Source: Candidatus Hecatellales archaeon B24 (GTDB lineage Archaea > Thermoproteota > Bathyarchaeia > Hecatellales > Hecatellaceae). From it: a stretch of DNA of 8,178 nt. Positions 1 to 6,650 of this stretch are shown piece after piece; the stretch's first letter is position 1, and the number at the start of each line of letters is the position of its first letter. The notes under the pieces were generated by a model. It was not told the origin of the DNA and did not search any database. It worked only from the letters and a program-made list of their open reading frames with translations. Location: positions 1-8,178 of the forward strand of contig LUCC01000033.1 in NCBI GenBank assembly GCA_001593855.1. The letters run 5' to 3'. The position numbers and the translations under genes are program-made.

Positions 1-23
1 CTTAGAGATGTTTGGGGGTTAAG

Positions 24-929
24 ATGGGTTTCGAAGCTTTGGCGGTGATCTTGGCTGTCCTAAGCCTTATAGTTGCCCTTGGAACCATTATCGGATGGTT
101 TGAAGATTTAGAGTCAGACGCAGGCTCTCAGTCTAACCCTAACTCTCAGGTTCAGCTTGCCCCCCAAGTGGGAGTTCTCCACCGCATTTACAATAAGGCT
201 ATTTCCGGGGAGCCTGTCTCATGGGGTCTTATAGGTGTAACATCTGGAATGCTTTTCTCCATTTTATGGTACGGGTTTCACCTTCACCCCCTGATCGCGG
301 TGGTTGCCTCCTGCACCTTCACCATGTTCGTCCACCTGTCCCTCGCGGTTTCAGCTTTCCTCGGCAGAACTTCGGGTGTGAAGGTTTTCGGCCAGCCTTT
401 ATTCCTCGACGTGGCTGCGGTGAATCTTCCGCTGATAGCAGCCCACGGCTTCATAGGCTCCACCGCCATAGTTGCCCTATCCTATATTTTTTACACCAGC
501 TTTTTCAGGTTTGAAGGCTTACTGGGCTATCCTGTTCCCATCCCGATTTTAGGCTTTCTGCTGGGGGTTATGGCTGGAGCTATAGGGTCTTCAACAGGCG
601 ACATCCACTACGGGGCTGAAAGACAGTTCCAGCAGTACCCCTTCGGAGAAGGCGTCCCCAGCAAAAACTTCGGCCACATAACCATTAGGGCTGAAGCAGG
701 CTGGCGGACCAGTGCTGACATAACCTACTTCTGCGCCAAGTATGGAGGACCCATGGCAGGGCTCTGCTACGGCCTAATACTCCTCCTCGACAACTTGAGG
801 CTGCTGGCTGGAAACTTCACCACAAGCCTTGTAGGGCTTGCCTTCGGAGGGCTAATCATAGCCGGCCTGTTCGCGACTAACAGGTATCTGGAGAAGAACG
901 CTAGGAAGAAGTTTGGAGTTTATGCTTGA
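24..929 (+). CDS. mtrE: Tetrahydromethanopterin S-methyltransferase subunit E
   Basis: Integral membrane subunit of the Na+-pumping methyl-H4MPT:coenzyme M methyltransferase; MtrC, MtrD and MtrE form its membrane part. The 301-residue protein has the family's N-terminal signature DLESDAGSQSNPNSQVQLAP (about residues 28-47), right after a first hydrophobic helix, and a second hallmark at about 186-213 (AIGSSTGD-HYGAER, then YPFGEG-P). About six to eight hydrophobic segments are visible. The acidic residue D193 in SSTGD lies in the conserved block; a conserved MtrE aspartate has been proposed for Na+ handling, but I cannot confirm that it is this one. I chose ATG 24 over in-frame TTG 12 because it gives the usual short N-terminus, with GGGGG five bases upstream. 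First gene of the operon; its stop lies 11 nt before the mtrD start. Family assignment is very secure. Confidence 0.96.
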   Translation: MGFEALAVILAVLSLIVALGTIIGWFEDLESDAGSQSNPNSQVQLAPQVGVLHRIYNKAISGEPVSWGLIGVTSGMLFSILWYGFHLHPLIAVVASCTFTMFVHLSLAVSAFLGRTSGVKVFGQPLFLDVAAVNLPLIAAHGFIGSTAIVALSYIFYTSFFRFEGLLGYPVPIPILGFLLGVMAGAIGSSTGDIHYGAERQFQQYPFGEGVPSKNFGHITIRAEAGWRTSADITYFCAKYGGPMAGLCYGLILLLDNLRLLAGNFTTSLVGLAFGGLIIAGLFATNRYLEKNARKKFGVYA

Positions 930-930
930 A

Positions 931-935
931 GGAGG
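931..935 (+). promoter_or_regulatory. Ribosome binding site of mtrD
   Basis: GGAGG lies 5 nt before ATG 941 and 8 nt before ATG 944. It rules out the in-frame TTG at 926, which lies upstream of the motif, as the main start. Confidence 0.7.
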
Positions 936-940
936 AAGGA

Positions 941-1681
941 ATGATGGATGTAAACCTGATGGTAACCGTTTTAATTCTTATAGCCGTGGGCGGGGTTTTA
1001 ATCGCGCTTGGGGTTTTCTTCATACCGGTTGGAGGAGCGCCAGCGGCCATGTCAACCGCTACCGGGGTTGCAACAGGCTGCGAGATGATAGTTGTCGGAG
1101 CGGGGGTTACAGGGCTTTTCATGGCTGCAACCCTCTACAACCAGTTTCTACCTTTGGTGATAGTTACAGCCGGAGTAAGCTCAGCCATCATGATGGGTGT
1201 AACCATGCTCGTCTTAAACCTAATCGTCGTGTACGGTGTTGGAGCACCACCGTCCTTCGCCAGAAAGGAGTATGACCCCGTAACCAAGGAGCATGTTAAA
1301 CCCTATGTTACACCTGGAACCGTTGGGCATGGTATACCCACCGCAACCTACCTGGGAGGCCTGTTCGGAGCTTTCCTAGCCGGGCTTGGAGGAGCCTTAA
1401 CCTTCTCAGTAATGTACCGTTTCACCTGTGGCGTAGGGCTGGCTGAGATGCTTGGAGTTTTAGCTCAAACCTCGCCTAACGTGGCAGCCATCGCGCTTTC
1501 AGCGATAACAGCGGTTGGAGCATACCTAATCAACGCCAACATTACAGCCTACAGCATCAGAGGCGTGATAGAGTCCTGGATAGACCCGAAGTTTGAGGCG
1601 GTGCCCAGAACCCTAGCAGCCTGCTTCTCAGCCTCCCTCCTCTTCGGAATTCTCATAGTGCTTGCGTCGATGACGGTTTAG
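941..1681 (+). CDS. mtrD: Tetrahydromethanopterin S-methyltransferase subunit D
   Basis: Integral membrane subunit of the Mtr complex, thought to form the Na+ path with MtrC and MtrE. The protein has 246 residues from ATG 941 or 245 from ATG 944. Family landmarks are IPVGGAPAAMSTATGVATG near the N-terminus (about 27-45), VTPGTVGHGIPTATYLGG in the middle (about 122-139) and IDPKFEAVPR before the last helices (about 213-222), separated by strongly hydrophobic stretches. An in-frame TTG at 926 would overlap mtrE, but GGAGG at 931-935 lies inside that extension and points to the tandem ATGs at 941 and 944. ATG 944 would begin MDVN, much like the MDP- start of known homologues, so it is equally possible. 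Length is normal and nothing is missing. Confidence 0.95.
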   Translation: MMDVNLMVTVLILIAVGGVLIALGVFFIPVGGAPAAMSTATGVATGCEMIVVGAGVTGLFMAATLYNQFLPLVIVTAGVSSAIMMGVTMLVLNLIVVYGVGAPPSFARKEYDPVTKEHVKPYVTPGTVGHGIPTATYLGGLFGAFLAGLGGALTFSVMYRFTCGVGLAEMLGVLAQTSPNVAAIALSAITAVGAYLINANITAYSIRGVIESWIDPKFEAVPRTLAACFSASLLFGILIVLASMTV

Positions 1682-1692
1682 AGGGGAGAAAA

Positions 1693-2490
1693 ATGGGTGA
1701 AAGCTCAGCTCCAAAGAAAGTTACGGTTGAACCAAGGTATCTTGCTGTCGCAGGCGTGGCAAGCGGGATCATCGGAGTATATCTGGGGTTCCTGTCACCC
1801 CTGATACCTGCTGTCCTCGCCATTTTACCTATTGTTTGGGCTGCTGACACCGTCAGGAGGATTGCAGGCTACGGAATTGGTACAGGGGTTCCGTCGATTG
1901 GAAACCTTTCCATCGGTATGGGTGTCCTAGCAGCCATTGTGGGGCTTAGGTTTGAGCCTGCCATAGGCTTAGCTTTCGCAGCCTGCTTCGGATATCTCTA
2001 CGGCATAATAATAGGCAAATTTAAGGTTCTTGAAATACCTGTTTTCACCCGGTGTATGACAGAGCTTCCTGCCGGAGCCGCCCTAGCCCTTATGTGTCTT
2101 ATGAGCGCCGTTGTAGGAGGGTATAGCAGAGGATTTTTCGAGGTAAACCTTATACCCAACCTTTTCGTAACGGGTTTCGTGGCTGCTATTTTCTGGGCTA
2201 CAAGCCTGGCGATAGCTCACCCCTACAACGCCTGTCTGGGCCCCGATGAAAGGCAGGGTAGAACGCTTAAGCTGGCTGTGGGGGTTGCAGGAATCGACAT
2301 AACGCTGGCGGGGCTTGCAGCGTTAGGAGTATCCCAGCTTTCCCCAGCCATTATGAGTTTTCCAACAGCCTTATCCATGGTTATCATAGGCCTCATGGTG
2401 TGGGTTGGAGGCTACTACGTCTTCGTGAAAACCGCCATGCGCGAATCCGCTGTCGTAGCTTGGACAGGATATCCTGGAAGCACACGTTAG
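1693..2490 (+). CDS. mtrC: Tetrahydromethanopterin S-methyltransferase subunit C
   Basis: Third large integral membrane subunit of the Na+-translocating methyltransferase. The 265-residue protein begins with a short polar segment (about 1-16) and then has repeated hydrophobic helices. The block GIGTGVPSIG at 61-70 follows the second helix region, and HPYNACLGPDERQGRTL (about 176-192) forms a polar loop before the last helices; I recognise this overall pattern as MtrC. Its start follows the mtrD stop by 11 nt, with the purine-rich GAGGGGAG at 1681-1688 as ribosome binding site. The gene sits between mtrD and mtrB as in classical methanogens, which supports the call. Length is typical and there is no sign of a frameshift. 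Confidence 0.94.
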   Translation: MGESSAPKKVTVEPRYLAVAGVASGIIGVYLGFLSPLIPAVLAILPIVWAADTVRRIAGYGIGTGVPSIGNLSIGMGVLAAIVGLRFEPAIGLAFAACFGYLYGIIIGKFKVLEIPVFTRCMTELPAGAALALMCLMSAVVGGYSRGFFEVNLIPNLFVTGFVAAIFWATSLAIAHPYNACLGPDERQGRTLKLAVGVAGIDITLAGLAALGVSQLSPAIMSFPTALSMVIIGLMVWVGGYYVFVKTAMRESAVVAWTGYPGSTR

Positions 2491-2496
2491 GGAGGG
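2491..2496 (+). promoter_or_regulatory. Ribosome binding site of mtrB
   Basis: GGAGGG directly follows the mtrC stop and lies 8 nt before ATG 2505. It favours that start over the in-frame GTG at 2400, which would add 35 residues encoded entirely inside mtrC. Confidence 0.75.
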
Positions 2497-2504
2497 ATAA
2501 TAGG

Positions 2505-2843
2505 ATGGCCGCAGTAATATCGAAGGAGCACGACGTAATCCTTGACACTACAACCAGGAAGGTAGGCGCCTCCAGGGCGGATATAGTGTCCCTAGACATA
2601 GAGCCTCTAAGCAAACATATTGGGAAGCTTGAAAGCTTGGCAGACGAACTTCTCGCAAGCTTAAACCCTTCAAGCCAGCCTCTCTTCTCAAGACCTTCAA
2701 GAGCAGGCATATACAAGACGGCTGGATATCTGACCAATATGGCCATAGGGTTTATTCTCGGATGCTTAACCTTCGCCCTGATAGTCCTCGCCTATCTTAG
2801 CGCCACAAATCCAGCTACCCTGAAAGCATTGCTGGGTGGATAA
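2505..2843 (+). CDS. mtrB: Tetrahydromethanopterin S-methyltransferase subunit B
   Basis: Small stalk subunit of the Mtr complex, anchored by one C-terminal helix. The 112-residue protein has a soluble N-terminal part (AAVISKEHDVILDTTTRKVG, then DIVSLDIEPLSKHIGKLESL, likely helical) and a single membrane segment at about 77-101. That segment starts with the family-like YKTAGYLTNMAIGFILG. The length is close to the roughly 100-110 residues usual for MtrB. ATG 2505 is chosen because a strong GGAGGG precedes it and because a GTG start at 2400 would lie deep inside mtrC. Its stop is followed after one base by the mtrA start, so translation is likely coupled. The call rests on the membrane segment, size and position; sequence conservation in MtrB is modest. 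Confidence 0.9.
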   Translation: MAAVISKEHDVILDTTTRKVGASRADIVSLDIEPLSKHIGKLESLADELLASLNPSSQPLFSRPSRAGIYKTAGYLTNMAIGFILGCLTFALIVLAYLSATNPATLKALLGG

Positions 2844-2844
2844 G

Positions 2845-3618
2845 ATGGCTCAGAACAGTGAAAAAGAAGAGAAGTCTGCGGCTAAGAAGGTTGAAGTCTC
2901 AGAGTGGCCTGCGGTTTCAGGAGACTACGTGGTGGGGGACCCGAAGGGCTGTGTGTCCGTTGTAACCCTGGCATCCGCAGCCCTAGTTAAGGAGTTGGTG
3001 AAGCAGCCGGGTGTCGCTTTGGTAGGCGAATGTAAAACTGAAAACGTTGGAATTGAGAAAGTTGTGCTGAACACCATTTCAAACCCTAACATAAGGTTTC
3101 TGATAGTGTGCGGAACAGAGGTTGCAGGCCATGTCACCGGAGGGACCTTTAAAGCCTTCGCCGAGCATGGAATAGACTTGGAATCGAAAAGGATAAGACA
3201 GGCTCCCGGAGCCATACCCTACCTTGAAGCCCTCCCAGAGGAAGCTGTTGAAAGATTCAGAAAGCAAGTGCAGCTCATAGACATGGTAAACGTTGAAGAC
3301 GCAGGGCAAATTACAGCTAAAATCAAGGAGCTTGCAGCTCAGGACCCTGGAGCCTATCCTGAGCCTCCTTTAGTAATCAAGATAGCTGAGGCGGCCGAAG
3401 CTGAGGCTGAAGCCTTCAGAATACCGCTTATGGTCTCGCTTCCGCCAGCCCTGAAGGTTACTGAGAAGCTCTTGGACGACATAGAGTTTAAAGTTCAGCT
3501 TATAAGCAGGGAGAGAAGGCTGACTGTGGGGGTTGAAAACACAAGGCTTATGGGAACCCTCCTAGGCTTCCTTTCAGCCGTAGGCGTCCTAGCCCTAATA
3601 CTCGCCCTTGGAGCGTGA
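2845..3618 (+). CDS. mtrA: MtrA corrinoid subunit with MtrF-like C-terminal anchor
   Basis: Corrinoid-carrying subunit: it takes the methyl group from MtrH on cobalt and hands it to coenzyme M. The 257-residue protein has a short charged N-terminus, then the MtrA domain (about 20-180) with WPAVSGDYVVGDP, GECKTENVGIEKVV, ISNPNIRFLIVCGTEV and GHVTGGTFKAF. H96 in AGHVTG corresponds to the family histidine that ligates the corrinoid cobalt (His84 in Methanothermobacter). An Ala/Glu-rich linker (about 181-192) follows. The last 50 residues (about 205-257) are odd: DDIEFKVQLISRERRL plus one helix resembles MtrF rather than the N-[RK]-F-x-x-G type tail I know from classical MtrA, which appears here in the next gene instead. 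ATG 2845 lies one base after the mtrB stop; an in-frame GTG at 2836 overlaps mtrB. The subunit call is secure, while the domain swap is my reading by eye. Confidence 0.93.
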   Translation: MAQNSEKEEKSAAKKVEVSEWPAVSGDYVVGDPKGCVSVVTLASAALVKELVKQPGVALVGECKTENVGIEKVVLNTISNPNIRFLIVCGTEVAGHVTGGTFKAFAEHGIDLESKRIRQAPGAIPYLEALPEEAVERFRKQVQLIDMVNVEDAGQITAKIKELAAQDPGAYPEPPLVIKIAEAAEAEAEAFRIPLMVSLPPALKVTEKLLDDIEFKVQLISRERRLTVGVENTRLMGTLLGFLSAVGVLALILALGA

Positions 3619-3845
3619 AAGAGAGGATGAGTGGGAAAAAGCGTAGGGTTGTAAGCGAGGTTTACCCTGCGGAGGCAGCCCTCCTAGAAGCCCTAATCAG
3701 CGATGTTAAGACGAGAGTGCTGCTGGCAGGCCTTGAAAACAGGTTTTCCGCCGGCTTCTACAACGGGATGGTTAAAGGCTTCATGATAGGGCTGATAGTC
3801 TCCCTCCTATTCTTCGGGGTGGTCTTCGCATACTTTGTGCCGTGA
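3615..3845 (+). CDS. mtrF: Small Mtr subunit at the mtrF locus, MtrA-tail-like
   Basis: A 76-residue single-helix protein in the mtrF position between mtrA and mtrG, so very probably a stalk subunit of the Mtr complex. It has a basic, soluble N-terminal part (about 1-40) and one membrane helix at about 54-75 ending in FAYFVP. Oddly, its core, LENRFSAGFYNGMVKGFMIG (about 40-59), matches the C-terminal anchor of classical MtrA (pattern L-x-N-[RK]-F-x-[SA]-G-x(3)-G-x-V-x-G-x-M-I-G) better than MtrF. The MtrF-like sequence is instead fused to MtrA upstream. The symbol therefore reflects position rather than clear homology. The start is uncertain: GTG 3615 overlaps the mtrA stop as GTGA, which suits translational coupling, while ATG 3627 has GAGAGG directly abutting it and no spacer. 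Confidence 0.8.
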   Translation: MKERMSGKKRRVVSEVYPAEAALLEALISDVKTRVLLAGLENRFSAGFYNGMVKGFMIGLIVSLLFFGVVFAYFVP

Positions 3846-3855
3846 GGCTGAGAAC

Positions 3856-4086
3856 ATGAGCGGTGAAGAAGAAGGAGAGCCAACTGTTCCGGCGGTGATG
3901 ACCCCGCCTGAAATATCAGAGCTCACCGAAAGGCTGGAAACCGTAGACGGGAAAATCGAGTTCGTCCTAGGCGAGCTTGCCTTGAGGCGGGGGTTGAAAG
4001 TTGGAACCTGGACGGGAATTCTTTACGGTTTCACCATTGGAAGCCTTATATGTATCTTCCTTAAATTCGTAGTTCACTGGCTTTAA
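3856..4086 (+). CDS. mtrG: Tetrahydromethanopterin S-methyltransferase subunit G
   Basis: Small stalk subunit of the Mtr complex. The 76-residue protein has an acidic, Pro-rich N-terminus, then RLETVDGKIEFVLGELALRR (about 26-45), which closely follows the MtrG pattern RL-x-IDEKVEFV-x-x-E. The sequence LKVGTWTGILYG leads into a single C-terminal membrane helix (about 51-73). ATG 3856 is preferred over the in-frame GTG at 3835, which would lie inside the preceding gene; a weak GAGG at 3844-3847 precedes the ATG. The gene follows the mtrF-locus stop by 10 nt and ends 10 nt before mtrH. Length and helix placement are normal for the family. Confidence 0.92.
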   Translation: MSGEEEGEPTVPAVMTPPEISELTERLETVDGKIEFVLGELALRRGLKVGTWTGILYGFTIGSLICIFLKFVVHWL

Positions 4087-4091
4087 GGTGG
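4085..4091 (+). promoter_or_regulatory. Ribosome binding site of mtrH
   Basis: AAGGTGG overlaps the end of mtrG and lies 5 nt before ATG 4097. It contains the in-frame GTG at 4088, so that GTG is probably part of the binding site and not the start. Confidence 0.65.
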
Positions 4092-4096
4092 AAAAA

Positions 4097-5044
4097 ATGT
4101 TCAGGTTTCAGAGGGAGCAAACCATAGTTGAAGTTGGAAAGGTGAAGTTCGGAGGACAGCCAGGCGAGTTCCCCACAGTGCTTGCGGGAACAATCTTCTA
4201 TGGGGGACACAAAATAGTTTCCGACCCTCACAAAGGAGAATTCGACAGGGAAAAGGCTGAAGCCCTTATAAAAAGGCAGGAGGAACTCTCGGATACGACG
4301 ATGCTTCCCCACGTGGTTCAGGTTTTCGCGGAAGCCCCGGACGCCATGATACGATACATAGATTTCGTAACCGGCGTAACGGATGCACCCATAATCATAG
4401 ACTCAACAGATGCCATGACTAGGGCGAAGGGTGCCAAGTATGTGCGGGAGGTGGGACTTGGAGACAAATCCATCTACAACTCCATCAACGTTTCGCTGAC
4501 AGGAGATGAAATCGAAGCTTTAAGGGAAACCAGAATTCCAGCTATCGTTTTAGCTTTCAACCCTAAAGACCAGGCTTCCGTGAAGGGTAGAATAGACGTT
4601 TTAACCACTGGAGCGGGAATTCTCCAGGACGGCCTGCTGAAAATCGCCCAGGAATTCACGGATAAGATTCTGCTGGACGTAGCCGTCACAGCTTTAGGCA
4701 TGGGGACAGGCCCCTCCGAAATGGCAACCTACGTAATGAAAACTAGGTTCGGCCTTCCCGTAGGCTGCGGAATCCACAACGCGGTTTCAGCATGGGTCTG
4801 GCTTAAACGCTACAAGAAGCAGGTTGCCGAAGGTAGAGACGCCTTCAGGGTTTGCGACGTAGCCAGCGCCGTAATCCACATAATGTGCGGGGGAGACTTC
4901 GTCCTGTACGGTCCAATAGAAAACGCTCCCTACGCTTTCCCGCTGGTAGCCTTCACCAACTGCGTCGTGGCGGAAGCTGTGTCAGCTGAAGCTGAAACGA
5001 AGCCTGTTGAAGAGCACCCCTTCAACAAGCTGGTAGGTAAATAA
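4097..5044 (+). CDS. mtrH: Tetrahydromethanopterin S-methyltransferase subunit H
   Basis: Peripheral catalytic subunit on the cytoplasmic side. It transfers the methyl group from N5-methyl-tetrahydromethanopterin to the Co(I) corrinoid of MtrA, and belongs to the TIM-barrel pterin methyltransferases. From ATG 4097 the protein has 315 residues, starting MFRFQREQ as in classical MtrH. Landmarks are GGQPGEFPTVLAGTIFYGGH (19-38), IIIDSTDAMTRAKG (99-112), LAFNPKD (152-158), LDVAVTALGMGTGPSEM (193-209) and GCGIHNAVSAW (223-233), the latter likely near the pterin pocket. There is no membrane segment, consistent with a soluble subunit. The C-terminus is acidic (AEAETKPVEEHPF). It is the last gene of the operon, and its length agrees with the family. 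MtrH homologues also occur alone in methylotrophic systems, but here the full operon fixes its role. Confidence 0.97.
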   Translation: MFRFQREQTIVEVGKVKFGGQPGEFPTVLAGTIFYGGHKIVSDPHKGEFDREKAEALIKRQEELSDTTMLPHVVQVFAEAPDAMIRYIDFVTGVTDAPIIIDSTDAMTRAKGAKYVREVGLGDKSIYNSINVSLTGDEIEALRETRIPAIVLAFNPKDQASVKGRIDVLTTGAGILQDGLLKIAQEFTDKILLDVAVTALGMGTGPSEMATYVMKTRFGLPVGCGIHNAVSAWVWLKRYKKQVAEGRDAFRVCDVASAVIHIMCGGDFVLYGPIENAPYAFPLVAFTNCVVAEAVSAEAETKPVEEHPFNKLVGK

Positions 5045-5060
5045 GAAGGCTTCTCGCAAG

Positions 5061-5084
5061 GTTAATTAGTTTCCTTTCTCCTCT
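5061..5084 (+). promoter_or_regulatory. Possible promoter or terminator elements after mtrH
   Basis: The 67-nt gap between mtrH and the Mmp14 gene is the only real spacer on this strand. It contains an AT-rich box, GTTAATTAG (5061-5069), that could be a weak archaeal TATA element about 45 nt before the Mmp14 start, followed by the pyrimidine-rich run TTTCCTTTCTCCTCT (5070-5084), which could help to end the mtr transcript. Neither is a strong match and I see no convincing hairpin, so read-through from mtr is equally possible. Confidence 0.25.
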
Positions 5085-5111
5085 ACCCATCAATCATGTG
5101 AGGCTTTCGGC

Positions 5112-6635
5112 TTGGCAGGTTTCCTCCGGAAGCTTACAGGAAGAACCCTTAAACCTCGCATAGCCAGGATTCCATACGTGAAGTACGGTGACCTAGTAGG
5201 AGGAGACATCTACAAGCTCTACAAGGGTTACAAGTCAGCTAGCTTCTTCACGGTAGCCTCGGTTGAGCTTGGGAACACCACCACCAAATGCATTCTTTCA
5301 GCTACAAACCTAGACGACGGGAAAACCTACCTGCTGAAGAAAACCGTTAGGCTTACCAAAGATGTTAGGGAGCCCATGCCAGGAGAGGAAGTCTTCGGTA
5401 AAACCCTTTGGAAGAAAGAGTTAACAGTAAGCTCCGTCGCCGAGTTTGTAAGCGAGGTCATAACGGAGTCTATGGCTACGGCTGAGGTGGACAGAGATAA
5501 GGACTTAGACTTCGTGGTGAGGTCCACAGGGGTTACAGCAGGCTTCGCAACCCCGGAAGAGGTTGGAGCCATGATTCACGCCCTGGCTGAAGGCTGTCTT
5601 GCAGCAGGAGTATCCCCCTCGAAGATGATTGCCCCCCTATCCCACGATAAAGTCCCGCAGAGGCTTCAGAAGTATTCGAAGTTGAAGCTGGTGCCCTTTG
5701 ACGGAGCTGTCGCCGGCTGTCTTACGCCTAGAACCCCCAGCGAGATTATAGCTAACGAAATGGAGGCTGAACTTTCAACTGCAGGCATAAAGGTTGGAGC
5801 GAAATGGGTTGACTTCGACTTCAGGAATCCTGTGATAACCTTCGACTTCGGCACAACGCTTAAGGGTAGAATAACGGATTCAGCCATACCCTACGCTAAC
5901 ACCACTGGAAGCATAGCAGGGCTTGGAGGAGCCATAGCCGACGCCCTCGTCCAAGGCACAGGGCTTGTAGACGGAAAACAGGGTTCAGCCCTTGAAGCCT
6001 ACACTGAAAACCTGTCTGAAAGAAAAGTGGATTGGAGCCGGGCTGAAGCCTACGCCGAGGAAGCCCATAAACTCTTAAGAATTACGGAGATACCTCTGGG
6101 ATGCGAAAGGTTTGGAACCGTCCCGGTTAATCCTTCAGCAGCCAGGGAGGCAGGAGTCTACCTGATAGGATGCGACATCGGAACCAACGGAAGCAACATT
6201 CCAAGACTTCGGGAGCTCGGAGGAAAAATCTGCGGGGAACACGGGAAACAGCTTCTCTTCGCAGTCATAGATTTGACGATGGTGAAGGTTGCCTGCAAAA
6301 TAATTGAGATAGCCTTAAGCCAAGGCTTGATAGACAGGAAAACCTCCATAGGTGTAACGGGGAGGGCAGCTCTAACCGGTGCGAAGCCTAAACTTTTCCT
6401 TGAACAGTTAAGCAGGCTGGGCTTATACGGGAGAGACGAAGTTGACAGGCAGGTGGTCTTCGTTGAAGATGGACTTGCCCTCGGAGCCAGCGCCATGGCT
6501 CGATGCATGTTCAGGCTTGGAACTCCTGAAAACCCTCTCGGAGGGAACAGAGGGGGCCGCTGCGTGCTCTCTGAGAGGCTTAAAAAGCTTAAGATAGAAA
6601 GGGTTGGGCGAAGCCTGTATCAGGCGGGTGGATGA
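5112..6635 (+). CDS. Methanogenesis marker protein 14, ASKHA-like ATPase
   Basis: A 507-residue soluble protein recognised as methanogenesis marker protein 14 (Mmp14), a conserved family without an established function that occurs with methyl-coenzyme M reductase. A basic N-terminal stretch (1-45) precedes a phosphate-binding-like motif, VELGNTTTKC (51-60). A second, FDFGTT, lies at 244-249 and a third, GCDIGTNGSN, at 353-362, as expected for a duplicated ASKHA (actin/Hsp70-like) ATPase fold. The DIGTNG motif is also seen in the ATPases that reactivate corrinoid proteins (RACo, RamA), but no paired-cysteine Fe-S motif is present. No ATG precedes the conserved region in frame; TTG 5112 with GAGG at 5100-5103 (spacing 8) is the best start. 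It follows mtrH by 67 nt. A role in maturing or reactivating the MtrA corrinoid is my inference; action on Mcr is the alternative. Confidence 0.88.
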   Translation: MAGFLRKLTGRTLKPRIARIPYVKYGDLVGGDIYKLYKGYKSASFFTVASVELGNTTTKCILSATNLDDGKTYLLKKTVRLTKDVREPMPGEEVFGKTLWKKELTVSSVAEFVSEVITESMATAEVDRDKDLDFVVRSTGVTAGFATPEEVGAMIHALAEGCLAAGVSPSKMIAPLSHDKVPQRLQKYSKLKLVPFDGAVAGCLTPRTPSEIIANEMEAELSTAGIKVGAKWVDFDFRNPVITFDFGTTLKGRITDSAIPYANTTGSIAGLGGAIADALVQGTGLVDGKQGSALEAYTENLSERKVDWSRAEAYAEEAHKLLRITEIPLGCERFGTVPVNPSAAREAGVYLIGCDIGTNGSNIPRLRELGGKICGEHGKQLLFAVIDLTMVKVACKIIEIALSQGLIDRKTSIGVTGRAALTGAKPKLFLEQLSRLGLYGRDEVDRQVVFVEDGLALGASAMARCMFRLGTPENPLGGNRGGRCVLSERLKKLKIERVGRSLYQAGG

Positions 6636-6650
6636 AAGAACAGCAGAAGC

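Noticed and set aside
913..1275. Plus-strand open frame of 120 codons overlapping mtrD in another frame
   Set aside because: Composition is rich in Arg, Gly, Ser and Cys with no domain pattern, whereas the mtrD frame carries clear family motifs.
2629..2662. Closely spaced AAGCTT words in mtrB
   Set aside because: They encode Lys-Leu and Ser-Leu pairs in a helical region and are too short and irregular to be a functional repeat.
2393..2746. Minus-strand open frame of 117 codons across the mtrC/mtrB junction
   Set aside because: It lies antisense to two well-supported genes, crosses their junction, and its protein shows no recognisable family pattern; it is a shadow of biased codon use.
5040..5111. 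tRNA or small RNA gene in the mtrH to Mmp14 spacer
   Set aside because: The spacer is too short for a tRNA, has no TTC-A/T-loop pattern and no stable hairpin that I can see.
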